Position numbers and translations under genes: made by a program. Below are positions 25,442 to 33,790 of a stretch of 53,338 nt of DNA, piece by piece. The first letter of the stretch is position 1. Each line of letters starts with the position of its first letter. The notes beneath the pieces are model-generated. The model did no database searches. It had not been told where the DNA came from and worked only from the letters and a program-made list of their open reading frames with translations. This DNA is from an uncultured Mucilaginibacter sp. (GTDB lineage: Bacteria; Bacteroidota; Bacteroidia; Sphingobacteriales; Sphingobacteriaceae), in the NCBI GenBank assembly GCA_913775265.1, contig CAJYJH010000081.1, positions 1 to 53,338 of the forward strand. Reading direction: 5' to 3'.

Positions 25442-25983
25442 TTTAAAGCGGCTAACTGTTTTTTAAGTGTTTCGTTTTCGTGAGGTGTACAGCGTTTTGA
25501 GTCTAACAAAAATTTGATGATAGTAACCACCACATCTTTGTCGGCTGTGCCATAATGTTTGGCATTAAGCTGTTTAATCATCTCCTCACGGTCGGCTACC
25601 AAGTGTTTACCGTAACCTAAAAATCCCGGCACATTGTGCTCTATGGAGAACCGCATAAACCTGATTTCGATGTTATCTGGCTCGTGATTAATAGCTTGCT
25701 GTAGCGTCTTTTCCGAATCGTTAAGGTACTTAACTTTATAGTAAGGGTTCCAAGCATGTTTAGCTTTTAAGGCTTGCACTACGCCTAAATAACAAAGGAG
25801 TAACGGACTTTTATTATGCTCGGCCGAAAGAGTATTGTATAAAGAATCTGTAAGACTACGCCGGTCGAGCGCCTCTAACAATTGTTTGCGTATAACTTTA
25901 GGGCTGGGAGTATCTGCATGTACAATATTTGCCAGCATTACTACAAAAAATATTAATGCTGCCGCAAACGGTTTCCACTTCAT
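25438..25983 (-). CDS. Unknown secreted protein in the carotenoid operon
   Basis: 181 residues with a signal peptide (about 1-23, ending VHA) followed by a helical, TPR-like body: a repeat of SPLLLCYLGVVQALKAKHAW type, then DSEKTLQQAINHEPDNIEIR, reminiscent of a TPR helix pair. No catalytic motif is seen and I do not recognise the function. It is locked into the carotenoid operon: its ATG overlaps the crtB stop by 1 base (TAATG) and its stop overlaps the cyclase start by 4 bases. A periplasmic role in pigment handling or membrane organisation would be speculation. Confidence 0.8.
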   Translation of the reverse strand: MKWKPFAAALIFFVVMLANIVHADTPSPKVIRKQLLEALDRRSLTDSLYNTLSAEHNKSPLLLCYLGVVQALKAKHAWNPYYKVKYLNDSEKTLQQAINHEPDNIEIRFMRFSIEHNVPGFLGYGKHLVADREEMIKQLNAKHYGTADKDVVVTIIKFLLDSKRCTPHENETLKKQLAALK

Positions 25984-26816
25984 TAAATCACCTTTAGCTT
26001 TTGATGCAGAACGGCTTTAAAGTATAGTGCAGTTTTGTGGGTATCAGATATACGAATGCGTTTCTGCAGAATAGTATTGGCCGGTGTTCTGCTTATTTTT
26101 TTAAACAGTTGACGGTAGTAAATATAGGCAATGTAAACACCTAAACGCGTTCCGGGCGGTAAAAGTTTAATACCGGTAAAGGCATCATCAAAATCTTTTT
26201 CAATATCTTTCTCAATACATTCTTTGTCACGTTCAGTAAAACGTTGAAAATCAACATCAGGGAAATAGGTACGGCCTCGGTCTTCAAAATCAGATTTTAC
26301 ATCGCGTAAAAAATTAATTTTTTGAAAAGCTGCGCCCAGGCTGCGGGCCATAGGTACTAAACGCTGGTAAAGCTCTTGATTATTTTCACAAAAAACACTG
26401 AGGCACATTAAGCCAACCACTTCGGCCGATCCGTAAATGTACTCCTTGTACTCATCACCATCGCAAGCGGTTAAATCCAGGTCCATTTCCATCGAACGCA
26501 AAAAGGCATCAATCAAATCATGATCAATGTGATACTGGTTAACTACTTGCTGGAAAGAATGCAATACCGGGTTTAAGCTGATTTTTTGCTCAATAGCCAC
26601 AAAAGTTTCGGCCCTGAAACCAGCAATTAGTTGCTGTTTATCGTAGTCGTGAAAAGTGTCTACAATCTCGTCGGCATAGCGTACAAAACCGTAGATGGCA
26701 TAAATAGGATAGCGGAACCGTTTATCAAAAGCCATAATGCCCTTGCTAAATGATGTGCTATATTTATTGGTAATAATCTTACTGCATTCAAAGCAGGTTT
26801 CGTCATACAAATTCAT
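25983..26816 (-). CDS. crtB: Phytoene synthase CrtB
   Basis: 277-residue squalene/phytoene synthase-family enzyme; joins two geranylgeranyl diphosphates to make phytoene. The two aspartate-rich Mg-binding motifs are DEIVD (49-53) and DVKSDFEDRGR (172-182). The N-terminal YSTSFSKGIMAF segment is typical of the family. Its position next to crtI and crtYcd favours phytoene over squalene synthesis. First gene of the four-gene operon; the promoter region, shared with crtI, holds repeated ACCAAA sequences. GGPP synthase (CrtE) is not in the window. Confidence 0.94.
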   Translation of the reverse strand: MNLYDETCFECSKIITNKYSTSFSKGIMAFDKRFRYPIYAIYGFVRYADEIVDTFHDYDKQQLIAGFRAETFVAIEQKISLNPVLHSFQQVVNQYHIDHDLIDAFLRSMEMDLDLTACDGDEYKEYIYGSAEVVGLMCLSVFCENNQELYQRLVPMARSLGAAFQKINFLRDVKSDFEDRGRTYFPDVDFQRFTERDKECIEKDIEKDFDDAFTGIKLLPPGTRLGVYIAYIYYRQLFKKISRTPANTILQKRIRISDTHKTALYFKAVLHQKLKVI

Positions 26817-26830
26817 CAGGTAGTGCGGGC

Positions 26831-26891
26831 TTATACCAAATGTACATTAATTTATACCAAATTGTTTTGTTTAGCACCAAAACAATTTGGT
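26831..26891. promoter_or_regulatory. Divergent crtB/crtI promoter region with operator-like repeats
   Basis: TTATACCAAAT occurs at 26831-26841 and 26852-26862, exactly 21 bp apart. ACCAAATTGTTTTG (26856-26869) and CAAAACAATTTGGT (26878-26891) form a perfect 14-bp inverted repeat around an 8-bp spacer. ACCAAA therefore recurs at 26835, 26856 and 26876, near two helical turns apart. On the minus strand TACATTTG (26844-26837) is a -7 element for crtB; on + TAGCCTTG (26897-26904) is a near match for crtI. The repeats overlap both promoters, so a repressor or activator site is likely; the regulator is unknown. Confidence 0.65.
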
Positions 26892-26914
26892 TACTTTAGC
26901 CTTGTAAAACCGTA

Positions 26915-28408
26915 ATGACCCCAAAAAACATTGTTGTAATAGGTGCCGGCTTTGCCGGTATGGCTGCTGCTACCCTGCTGGCTAAACAAGGATACCAGGT
27001 AACTGTACTCGAAAAAAATGATCAACCAGGGGGACGTGCACGTATATGGCAAGATAAGGGTTTTACTTTTGATATGGGACCAAGCTGGTACTGGATGCCC
27101 GATGTTTTTGAAAACTATTTTGCCCTCTTCGGTAAAAAGGTTGCTGATTTTTATGATTTGAAACGCCTGGACCCGGGGTATCGGGTTTATTATGGCAAAG
27201 ATGATACGATAGATGTACCCGCGGACATAAACGACCTCTACCGTTTGTTTGAAGAAATTGAACCCGGCAGCAGCAAAGGATTGCAGGAGTTTTTAAAACA
27301 GGCCGAATATAAATACCAGGTTGGTATGGGCGAATATGTATTTAAACCGTCGCATTCTGTCACTGAATATTTTGATTTAAGCCTGATTAAGAAGAGCTTA
27401 GGTATACAACTGCTGACCAGCATGAGCAAGCATGTGCGGCAATATTTCAAAAATCCGAAGTTGATCAAATTGTTGGAGTTTCCGGTGTTATTTTTAGGGG
27501 CCACGCCGCAAAACACACCGGCTATGTACAGCATGATGAATTATGCCGACCTGGTGTTAGGTACCTGGTACCCACAGGGGGGCATGAACCAGATTGTGCA
27601 AGCCATGGTAAAACTGGCCGAGAGTTATGGTGTGCAGTTTAAATTGGATACTGAAGTAAAAAGTATTAAAGTAGCCAACGGCATAGCATCAACCATAAGC
27701 ACTGCCAAGGGTGATTTTACTGCCGACTTTCTAATCGCCGGTGCCGATTATGAGCATGTAGACCAAAGCCTGGTGAGCAAATCTTACCAAAACTATACCC
27801 CTCAGTATTGGGACAACCGCACCATGTCGCCATCCAGTTTGTTGTATTATGTGGGCGTTAGCAAGAAAGTAAGCAACGTTGAACATCACAATCTATTTTT
27901 TGATGAGGACTTTGAGTTGCATGCCAAAGAAATTTATACCCAACCGAAGTGGCCTACCAAACCTCTGTTTTACGTGTCGTGTGCATCAAAAACAGATAAC
28001 AGTATAGTACCTGACGGTTGTGAGAACCTATTTTTCCTGATGCCTTTGGCTCCTGGTCTGCAGGATAGCGAACAAATGCACGAAAAGTATTTTAATGTGA
28101 TGCTTGATCGCTTCGAAGCAGTAACCGGCGAAAGTATCCGTGAGCATATCGTGGTAAAGCGTAGTTACGCCATGAACGATTTTAAGGCGGATTATCACTC
28201 CTTTAAAGGTAATGCCTATGGTTTAGCCAATACCTTAATGCAAACTGCTTTTTTAAAGCCGAGCATGAAAGCGAAAAAAATTAAGAACATGCTTTATACC
28301 GGCCAGTTAACCGTACCCGGACCAGGTGTGCCACCGGCTTTAATTTCAGGTCAGGTAGTTGCACGCGAGGCAATCAAATTATTGGATGGTGCTGATGTAA
28401 AAGCGTAA
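26915..28408 (+). CDS. crtI: Phytoene desaturase CrtI
   Basis: 497-residue FAD-dependent desaturase/isomerase that converts phytoene to lycopene. The N-terminal dinucleotide fold has VVIGAGFAGMAAATLLAKQG (about 6-25) and LEKNDQPGGRA; the substrate region has FDMGPSWYWMP. The C-terminus ends with the FAD/bacterial desaturase motif YTGQLTVPGPGVPPALISGQ. Full length for the family. Transcribed divergently from crtB, so the two first committed steps share the operator-like region at 26831-26891. A hairpin terminator follows at 28442. Confidence 0.95.
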   Translation: MTPKNIVVIGAGFAGMAAATLLAKQGYQVTVLEKNDQPGGRARIWQDKGFTFDMGPSWYWMPDVFENYFALFGKKVADFYDLKRLDPGYRVYYGKDDTIDVPADINDLYRLFEEIEPGSSKGLQEFLKQAEYKYQVGMGEYVFKPSHSVTEYFDLSLIKKSLGIQLLTSMSKHVRQYFKNPKLIKLLEFPVLFLGATPQNTPAMYSMMNYADLVLGTWYPQGGMNQIVQAMVKLAESYGVQFKLDTEVKSIKVANGIASTISTAKGDFTADFLIAGADYEHVDQSLVSKSYQNYTPQYWDNRTMSPSSLLYYVGVSKKVSNVEHHNLFFDEDFELHAKEIYTQPKWPTKPLFYVSCASKTDNSIVPDGCENLFFLMPLAPGLQDSEQMHEKYFNVMLDRFEAVTGESIREHIVVKRSYAMNDFKADYHSFKGNAYGLANTLMQTAFLKPSMKAKKIKNMLYTGQLTVPGPGVPPALISGQVVAREAIKLLDGADVKA

Positions 28409-28441
28409 GCTTATAGATAATTGATGTCACAAATAAATTGC

Positions 28442-28490
28442 TATAAACAAAAAATGGTCTGCTGGTAGAGCAGACCATTTTTTGTTTATA
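28442..28490. terminator. Bidirectional hairpin terminator between crtI and the sigma factor
   Basis: A perfect inverted repeat with 22-bp arms (28442-28463 and 28469-28490) around GGTAG. The GC core TGGTCTGCT is flanked by six A on one side and six T on the other, so it can terminate both convergent transcripts. Confidence 0.9.
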
Positions 28491-28512
28491 TGTTGAGTTT
28501 AGTATTCAAAAA

Positions 28513-29052
28513 TTACTCCTCGTCAGCATAAATTGGCTTTTTAACACCATTGTCATATGCTTTCAGGTTTTTCTTTAATAATTTACGTGCTACGTGAATA
28601 CGGGTTTTTACTGTACCGATAGGAATTGTTAAGTGATCGGCAATCTCGTGATATTTGTGGCCTTCAAAATACATGGTGAAAGGCACGTAATAATCTTCCG
28701 GTAAACGGTCTAAAGCACGACGGATGTCATCCATCACAAATTTAGACTCACCTTGATTTTTGGTCGAACTGAAAACCAAGTTAGCTGATGATATTTCTTC
28801 TGATTTGGTAACAAACGTGCTCATTTTTACAAAGCGACGGTAGTTATTGATAAAAGTATTTTTCATGATGGTATACAACCATCCTTTTAAATTGGTGCCC
28901 TCTTTAAACTTATTGTAATAAGTTATCGCCTTCAACATTGTATCCTGAACAAGGTCGTTAGCATCGTCTGCGTCATGAGTGAAGTGCAGTGCGTATGAGC
29001 GAAGAGAACTGGCTTGGCGCAGTACCATGGCGTTAAACTCAATCTTTGTCAT
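28513..29052 (-). CDS. ECF-type RNA polymerase sigma factor
   Basis: 179 residues with region 2 (DADDANDLVQDTMLKAITYY, NLKGWLYTIMKNTFINNYRR) and region 4 (ALDRLPEDYYVPFTMYFEG, YHEIADHLTIPIGTVKTRIH). These bind the -10 and -35 elements respectively. The start at 29052 (MTKIEF) is chosen over an in-frame Met 13 codons upstream because this is the customary beginning of the region 2 fold. No anti-sigma factor gene is adjacent. It lies beside the carotenoid genes but nothing in the sequence proves it controls them. Confidence 0.9.
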   Translation of the reverse strand: MTKIEFNAMVLRQASSLRSYALHFTHDADDANDLVQDTMLKAITYYNKFKEGTNLKGWLYTIMKNTFINNYRRFVKMSTFVTKSEEISSANLVFSSTKNQGESKFVMDDIRRALDRLPEDYYVPFTMYFEGHKYHEIADHLTIPIGTVKTRIHVARKLLKKNLKAYDNGVKKPIYADEE

Positions 29053-29342
29053 TCTGTTATCTGTTAAAGTTTTGTACAGATATGTTGACAAACATGATAC
29101 CGCTTTTATATCGATCTTGTACTTTTAGTTTGTAAAAACAGACTTAAATATTCTTAAAAGGTGAAAAAAAGTGATTTTTTGAAACAAAATAACGTTTATT
29201 AAACCACTGTTTTTCAGTTCATTATTGCAAATGTTTTTTAACGACAAAAAATTAACCCAAAAAATATATTATTTGTTTCGGAAATCTTTCCGGAACCGGA
29301 GTTTTATACAATTGTGTATAGTATTGTATAGAACAGTGTAGG
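29053..29342. other. AT-rich intergenic region
   Basis: About 290 bases with no gene. It contains the sigma-factor promoter on the minus strand, which I could not locate confidently. Near the murB end there are three 10-bp-spaced related sequences (TTGTGTATAG at 29312, TATTGTATAG at 29322, ACAGTGTAGG at 29333) of unknown meaning. Confidence 0.4.
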
Positions 29343-30362
29343 TTAATCAATAATATTTACTTCGCGTTCGAGCATAACGCCAAATTTTGTATACACACTG
29401 TCTATGATTTGCGACGATAGATTATAAATTTCCTGCCCTGTGGCGTTACCGTGATTCACTAATACCAAGGCTTGGTTTTTCCAGGTACCGGTGTTGCCAA
29501 CTACTTTTCCTTTCCAGCCGCATTGCTCAATCAGCCAGCCAGCAGCCAGTTTAACCTGATTCTCGCCTGCCGGATAATTCGCTATTTGCGGATATTGTTT
29601 TTGAATTTCTGAAAACTGAGGTTGGTGTATCACCGGATTTTTAAAGAAACTACCGGAGTTACCTATAGTTGATGGATCAGGTAGCTTGGATACTCGGATG
29701 GCTGCTACCACCTGCGATACCTGTTTAATGGAGGGTTGTGCAATGCCTCGATTAGCTAATTCCTGCTCAATAGCACCGTAGCTCAAATTAAGCTTAGGAG
29801 TGAGTGATAAGCGAAATTTAACGGATGTAATAATGTATTGACCTTTCAACGCTGATTTGAACACACTCTCGCGATAACCAAACTGACAAGCCGCATTATC
29901 AAAAGTTTTAATTTGCCCTGTCGCAATTTCGAATGCACGGCAGCTTTCAAATACGTCTTTGAGTTCAACACCATACGCACCTATATTTTGTATAGGTGAT
30001 GCACCTACCGAGCCGGGGATAAGGCTCATGTTCTCCATGCCTGCAAAGTTGTGGTCAACGCAATAATTCACCAGTTCGTTCCAAACCTCGCCGGCGCCTG
30101 CTTCTACAAAAACAGTATCGTGATTAATACGATGCTCAATACCGCGAATATTTAGGCGGATCACTAAGCCGTCAAAATCATTCACCAACAACATATTACT
30201 GCCGCCGCCCAACACCAGTCGCTTGGTTTGCTGCCATTGTGGGTCCATAAAAAGCTCAGTCAGGTCCTGCTCGTGATTGATCTCTACAAAATACCGTGCT
30301 TTGGCTTCGATACCAAAAGTGTTAAAATTTTTGAGAGAGACGTTTTCTTCTATCTGGAGCAT
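29343..30362 (-). CDS. murB: UDP-N-acetylenolpyruvoylglucosamine reductase MurB
   Basis: 339-residue FAD enzyme of peptidoglycan synthesis that reduces UDP-GlcNAc-enolpyruvate to UDP-MurNAc. FAD-binding features: NTFGIEAKARYF, LGGGSNMLLVNDFDGLVIRL (about 52-71), SLIPGSVGASPIQNIGAYG. Catalytic elements: the CQFGYRESVFK region typical of type I MurB, Ser in NSGSFFKNPV, and a C-terminal Glu in LEREVNI. Length and organisation match E. coli type I enzyme. It separates crtZ from the rest of the carotenoid genes. Confidence 0.96.
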   Translation of the reverse strand: MLQIEENVSLKNFNTFGIEAKARYFVEINHEQDLTELFMDPQWQQTKRLVLGGGSNMLLVNDFDGLVIRLNIRGIEHRINHDTVFVEAGAGEVWNELVNYCVDHNFAGMENMSLIPGSVGASPIQNIGAYGVELKDVFESCRAFEIATGQIKTFDNAACQFGYRESVFKSALKGQYIITSVKFRLSLTPKLNLSYGAIEQELANRGIAQPSIKQVSQVVAAIRVSKLPDPSTIGNSGSFFKNPVIHQPQFSEIQKQYPQIANYPAGENQVKLAAGWLIEQCGWKGKVVGNTGTWKNQALVLVNHGNATGQEIYNLSSQIIDSVYTKFGVMLEREVNIID

Positions 30363-30484
30363 GAGTGTTTGGATGTAAACTTTGTTGCGGGCGAATTTCG
30401 GAATTTTATTCAGATAATTATTGATGGCTTAAATAGGCAATTAAGCCACAGCCTAATTATGATCTTGTAGCCAGATAAAACTGA

Positions 30485-30925
30485 TTATCGTTTAAAATAC
30501 TTCTTACTGGCCACCAGTAATCCAAACTCTTCGGATGGCATCTTTTCTGTTGACTTGTGATGAATCTTATGCGCACGGCGGATGCTGAGCAAATAGCTGT
30601 TAGTTGTTTTAAAAGCTTTGAAACGATTATGAATAAACCAGTCGTGGAAGACAAAATAGATCAGGCCGTAGATCGTAATGCCTAATCCTATAAAAAAGCC
30701 GGCATTATAATTATTGCGACCCTGCCACATCAACCATAAAGATAAAACAGCAAAGCCAATGCTGAATATATCATTCAGCTCAAACCAGCCATGGCGTTGC
30801 TGGTGATGTGTTTTGTGGATAAACCATAATGGCCCATGGAAAAGGTATTTGTGAATAAACCATGAAAGGGCCTCCATGCCGGCAATGGTTAGCAGTACAA
30901 TACCTATATCAATTATCACATTCAT
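30485..30925 (-). CDS. crtZ: Beta-carotene hydroxylase CrtZ
   Basis: 146-residue integral membrane di-iron hydroxylase of the fatty acid hydroxylase superfamily. The histidine clusters are His25 and His30 (HKYLFH), His37, His40 and His41 (HKTHH), His94 and His99 (HDWFIH), and His119, His122 and His123 (HKIHH). It should hydroxylate beta-carotene to zeaxanthin. Three to four hydrophobic segments are visible. It is a separate unit about 3.6 kb upstream of crtB on the same strand, with murB and the sigma factor between; there is no crtW ketolase in the window. Confidence 0.93.
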   Translation of the reverse strand: MNVIIDIGIVLLTIAGMEALSWFIHKYLFHGPLWFIHKTHHQQRHGWFELNDIFSIGFAVLSLWLMWQGRNNYNAGFFIGLGITIYGLIYFVFHDWFIHNRFKAFKTTNSYLLSIRRAHKIHHKSTEKMPSEEFGLLVASKKYFKR

Positions 30926-30971
30926 TTAATAAAGCCTTAGATGGTTATTCAATGATAGAAAACACGGATAA

Positions 30972-31008
30972 ATAAAAAAAGTTGCAAGACGAATAATCTT
31001 GCAACTTT
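30972..31008 (-). terminator. Intrinsic terminator of lpdA
   Basis: AAAGTTGCAAGA (30978-30989) pairs with TCTTGCAACTTT (30997-31008) around a 7-base loop. On the minus strand seven T residues follow, so it ends the lpdA transcript about 42 bases after its stop codon. Confidence 0.85.
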
Positions 31009-31050
31009 GATATCAATACGGATTGGTTTGATCAATCAGTTATCAACAAA

Positions 31051-32454
31051 TTAAATGTGGATTGCCCGGTTTTCGGTAGCTGCTAAGCAAGCCTCACGCA
31101 TCGACTCGGTGTAAGTTGGGTGAGCATGGCTCATACGGCTTACATCTTCGGCGCTGGCGCGGTACTCCATCGCTACAACTGCTTCGGCAATCATATCGGC
31201 AGCACGTGGACCAATCATGTGTACACCTAAAATTTCGTCGGTGGCAGAGTCGGCCAGTACTTTTACAAAGCCGTCAATGTCCATGCTGGCACGTGCACGA
31301 CCGCTTGCTTTGAACGGGAAAGAACCTGCTTTGTATTTAACGCCTTTTTCTTTCAGTTGCTCTTCAGTCTGACCAACGCTGGCAACTTCCGGCCAAGTAT
31401 AAACCACACCCGGGATCAGGTTGTAGTTGATATGTGGTTTTTGACCGGCAATCAGCTCGGCAACAAAAGTACCTTCATCTTCAGCTTTGTGGGCCAGCAT
31501 AGCGCCGCGTACTACGTCGCCAATAGCATAGATGCCTTTAACCGAAGTTTCCAGGTGCTCGTCAACCGTAATTTTGCGGCCGCGTTCTTCAACCTTCATA
31601 CCGATGTTTTCTAAGCCTAAGCCATCGGTGTAAGCTACCCGGCCAACAGCTACCATACAGTAATCGCCTTTAAGCTCTTTCTTTTCACCCTTGGGCGAAT
31701 CGAAAGTAACGGTTACCTCATCGCCGTTTACACTGGCACCAGTAACTTTATGGCCCAGGTAGAACTCAACGCCTTGTTTTTGTAACACTTTTTGCAGCTC
31801 TTTACCTAATTGCTTATCCATGGTAGGGATAATAGAATCCATAAACTCAATTACAGATACTTTACCACCTAAGCGGGCGTATACAGAACCTAACTCTAAA
31901 CCAATAACGCCACCACCAATTAAAATCAGGTGTTTAGGTATTTCTGGCAGGTTTAAAGCTTCGGTTGAGGTAATGATGCGTTTTTTATCAATAGGTAAAA
32001 ACGGTAAGCTTGATGGTTTTGAACCGGTGGCAATAATTACATTTTTACCGGTGATGGTTTCTTCGCTGCCATCAGCTTTTTTGATCACGATAGTGTTTTT
32101 GTCTTTAAAAGAACCTACACCCTGGTACGAAGTAATTTTATTTTTTTTGAATAAGAAGGTAATACCGCCGGTAGTTTGGGCAACTACCTCGTTTTTACGG
32201 GCTACCATCTGGGCAAAATCAACCTGAAGATTATCTAAATTGATGCCGTGAGTTTTAAAAGTATGTGCAGCATTGTGGTAATGCTCGCTGGAGTCGAGTA
32301 ATGCTTTTGACGGGATACAGCCCACATTTAAGCAGGTGCCGCCAAATGTGCTGTATTTTTCAATACAGGCAGTTTTTAAGCCCAGTTGAGCACAACGTAT
32401 GGCTGCAACGTAGCCGCCCGGGCCCGAGCCTATAACAATAACATCATATTGCAT
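31051..32454 (-). CDS. lpdA: Dihydrolipoyl dehydrogenase
   Basis: 467-residue flavoprotein disulfide reductase, the E3 component of pyruvate and 2-oxoglutarate dehydrogenase complexes. The FAD-binding motif VIGSGPGGYVAAIRCAQLG is at about residues 6-24, the redox disulfide is in GGTCLNVGCIPSKALL (about 39-54), the NAD fold in LILIGGGVIGLELGS, and the catalytic histidine-glutamate pair is in the C-terminal SHAHPTYTE. Full length. It is monocistronic here, with its own terminator and no E1/E2 neighbours. Confidence 0.97.
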   Translation of the reverse strand: MQYDVIVIGSGPGGYVAAIRCAQLGLKTACIEKYSTFGGTCLNVGCIPSKALLDSSEHYHNAAHTFKTHGINLDNLQVDFAQMVARKNEVVAQTTGGITFLFKKNKITSYQGVGSFKDKNTIVIKKADGSEETITGKNVIIATGSKPSSLPFLPIDKKRIITSTEALNLPEIPKHLILIGGGVIGLELGSVYARLGGKVSVIEFMDSIIPTMDKQLGKELQKVLQKQGVEFYLGHKVTGASVNGDEVTVTFDSPKGEKKELKGDYCMVAVGRVAYTDGLGLENIGMKVEERGRKITVDEHLETSVKGIYAIGDVVRGAMLAHKAEDEGTFVAELIAGQKPHINYNLIPGVVYTWPEVASVGQTEEQLKEKGVKYKAGSFPFKASGRARASMDIDGFVKVLADSATDEILGVHMIGPRAADMIAEAVVAMEYRASAEDVSRMSHAHPTYTESMREACLAATENRAIHI

Positions 32455-32611
32455 AACAGTATAGTATTTTGATAGTGTTCAAAGGTAATATTACCTGCTA
32501 TAAAACGGGTAATTTTTTAGTAAACTTAATGGGACACTACTGTTTACTACCATACTGTTATGCAATTTTGCGTTTTCGCTGGCTTATTTGCTCTTAATAG
32601 CGGCAATAAGC

Positions 32612-33706
32612 TTATTTAACTTTCAAATCTTTTCCGGCAATATCTTCCCAACGGTAAAAATGAAAGGTTTTGTCATCGCTCATAGCTACAAACAGGCCAT
32701 GCTTAAAACGATTATTAAGCGGCTTGTTCACAACTTCAGAGCCATCGCTTTGCTGCGCAGTTACTGGTACTACTTTCAGTTCGCGATGTTCATGCGGATT
32801 ACCTGGTGTACCTTCGCGGGTGAAGATGTGGAAACGATTGGCGCCCTGATCAGACACCAGGATATACCCCGTAGTGTCGGTTAATTTATAAATAGAAATA
32901 CCTTCATGGTCTTCCTGGAAACCTTTGGTGGCAAATAACGCCAGTTGCTGGTTTCCTTTAGTTGGCTCAGCATAATACTGGCGTACGCCTACCTGCTCAT
33001 CCGAGTAATAGACGTAGCCTAACTCATTATCGACGGCGATAGACTCTATTTCTTTTTTACCACTGTAAGCGCCAAATTTTCTAACCAGAGTTGCTTTAAC
33101 TGCACCATTGCCGTTATCAGTTAATAAATACTGCCATAGATAGCCGCCTTGTTCGGGGCCATTTTTGCGGCCAACGATCGCATAAATCTTCCCATCTTTA
33201 GCAGTATACATAGCAATGCCCATCAGGTCGCGGTACTCAGAACCATTTTCGCCGGTAAACATATCCAAACCGCCGTTGTCAATAGGTTTCATATCCGGTA
33301 ACGAAAATACGCGCAGCTTGTGAGTCATGCGCTCGGTAGTAACGGCAATGTCTGTTTTTTTGCCGTTTAGTACCAAACCGTAAGCAATGTCAACATTGTT
33401 AGGGCGCTTTAATCCTTTCACTACTTTATCGGCAGCAATTTTACCGTCGATATTAAATACATAGAGACCGCCATTGGCATTTTTATCAGTACCAACGATA
33501 AGGCTTTGTGCCGGATTGGCTGCATTGTACCAAATGGCCGGATCATCGGTATCGTAACTTACCGGTTCGGTTACAATTACGGGCTTAACCTGTGCTGAAA
33601 CCGGAACGTCCGGAGGTAATTTATTGCCTGAAGATGGTTGGCAACCTGTGCTGGCTGCCGCGAGAAAAGCTAAAAAGCTTAAATAGCTGATGACAAGCTT
33701 ATTCAT
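32612..33706 (-). CDS. Beta-propeller phytase (3-phytase), lipoprotein
   Basis: 364-residue phytase of the calcium-dependent beta-propeller family, which releases phosphate from phytate. A lipoprotein signal ends in STGC with Cys22 as the probable lipid-anchored residue. Propeller features include DTDDPAIWYNAANPAQSL, VGTDKNANGGLYVFNIDG and the DHEGISIY segment; the acidic residues in these loops bind calcium. Probably surface or outer-membrane-facing. It lies downstream of the TonB receptor and beta-helix lipoprotein genes on the same strand, though a hairpin at 33728-33757 may partly separate it. BPP genes next to TonB receptors are known in other Gram-negatives. Confidence 0.92.
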   Translation of the reverse strand: MNKLVISYLSFLAFLAAASTGCQPSSGNKLPPDVPVSAQVKPVIVTEPVSYDTDDPAIWYNAANPAQSLIVGTDKNANGGLYVFNIDGKIAADKVVKGLKRPNNVDIAYGLVLNGKKTDIAVTTERMTHKLRVFSLPDMKPIDNGGLDMFTGENGSEYRDLMGIAMYTAKDGKIYAIVGRKNGPEQGGYLWQYLLTDNGNGAVKATLVRKFGAYSGKKEIESIAVDNELGYVYYSDEQVGVRQYYAEPTKGNQQLALFATKGFQEDHEGISIYKLTDTTGYILVSDQGANRFHIFTREGTPGNPHEHRELKVVPVTAQQSDGSEVVNKPLNNRFKHGLFVAMSDDKTFHFYRWEDIAGKDLKVK

Positions 33707-33727
33707 GAAATTTTATATGCTATCTAA

Positions 33728-33757
33728 AAGCGGCGTTGCTGTTAAACAACGCCGCTT
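33728..33757 (-). terminator. GC-rich hairpin within the phytase locus
   Basis: AAGCGGCGTTG (33728-33738) and CAACGCCGCTT (33747-33757) form an 11-bp stem. On the minus strand only four T residues follow (with the next base A), so it may be a partial terminator, or an RNA-stability element between the beta-helix and phytase coding regions. Confidence 0.6.
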
Positions 33758-33790
33758 AGGGTTATGAAAAATAATTATATGGCCAATAAT

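Noticed and set aside
26821..26914. Mobile-element ends or an attachment site in the crt intergenic repeats
   Set aside because: The repeats are short, lie wholly between two divergent genes with promoter elements, and no transposase or integrase is nearby.
29053..29091. 13-residue N-terminal extension of the ECF sigma factor
   Set aside because: The family begins at MTKIEF-like sequence; the extension is not conserved-looking and leaves less room for a promoter.
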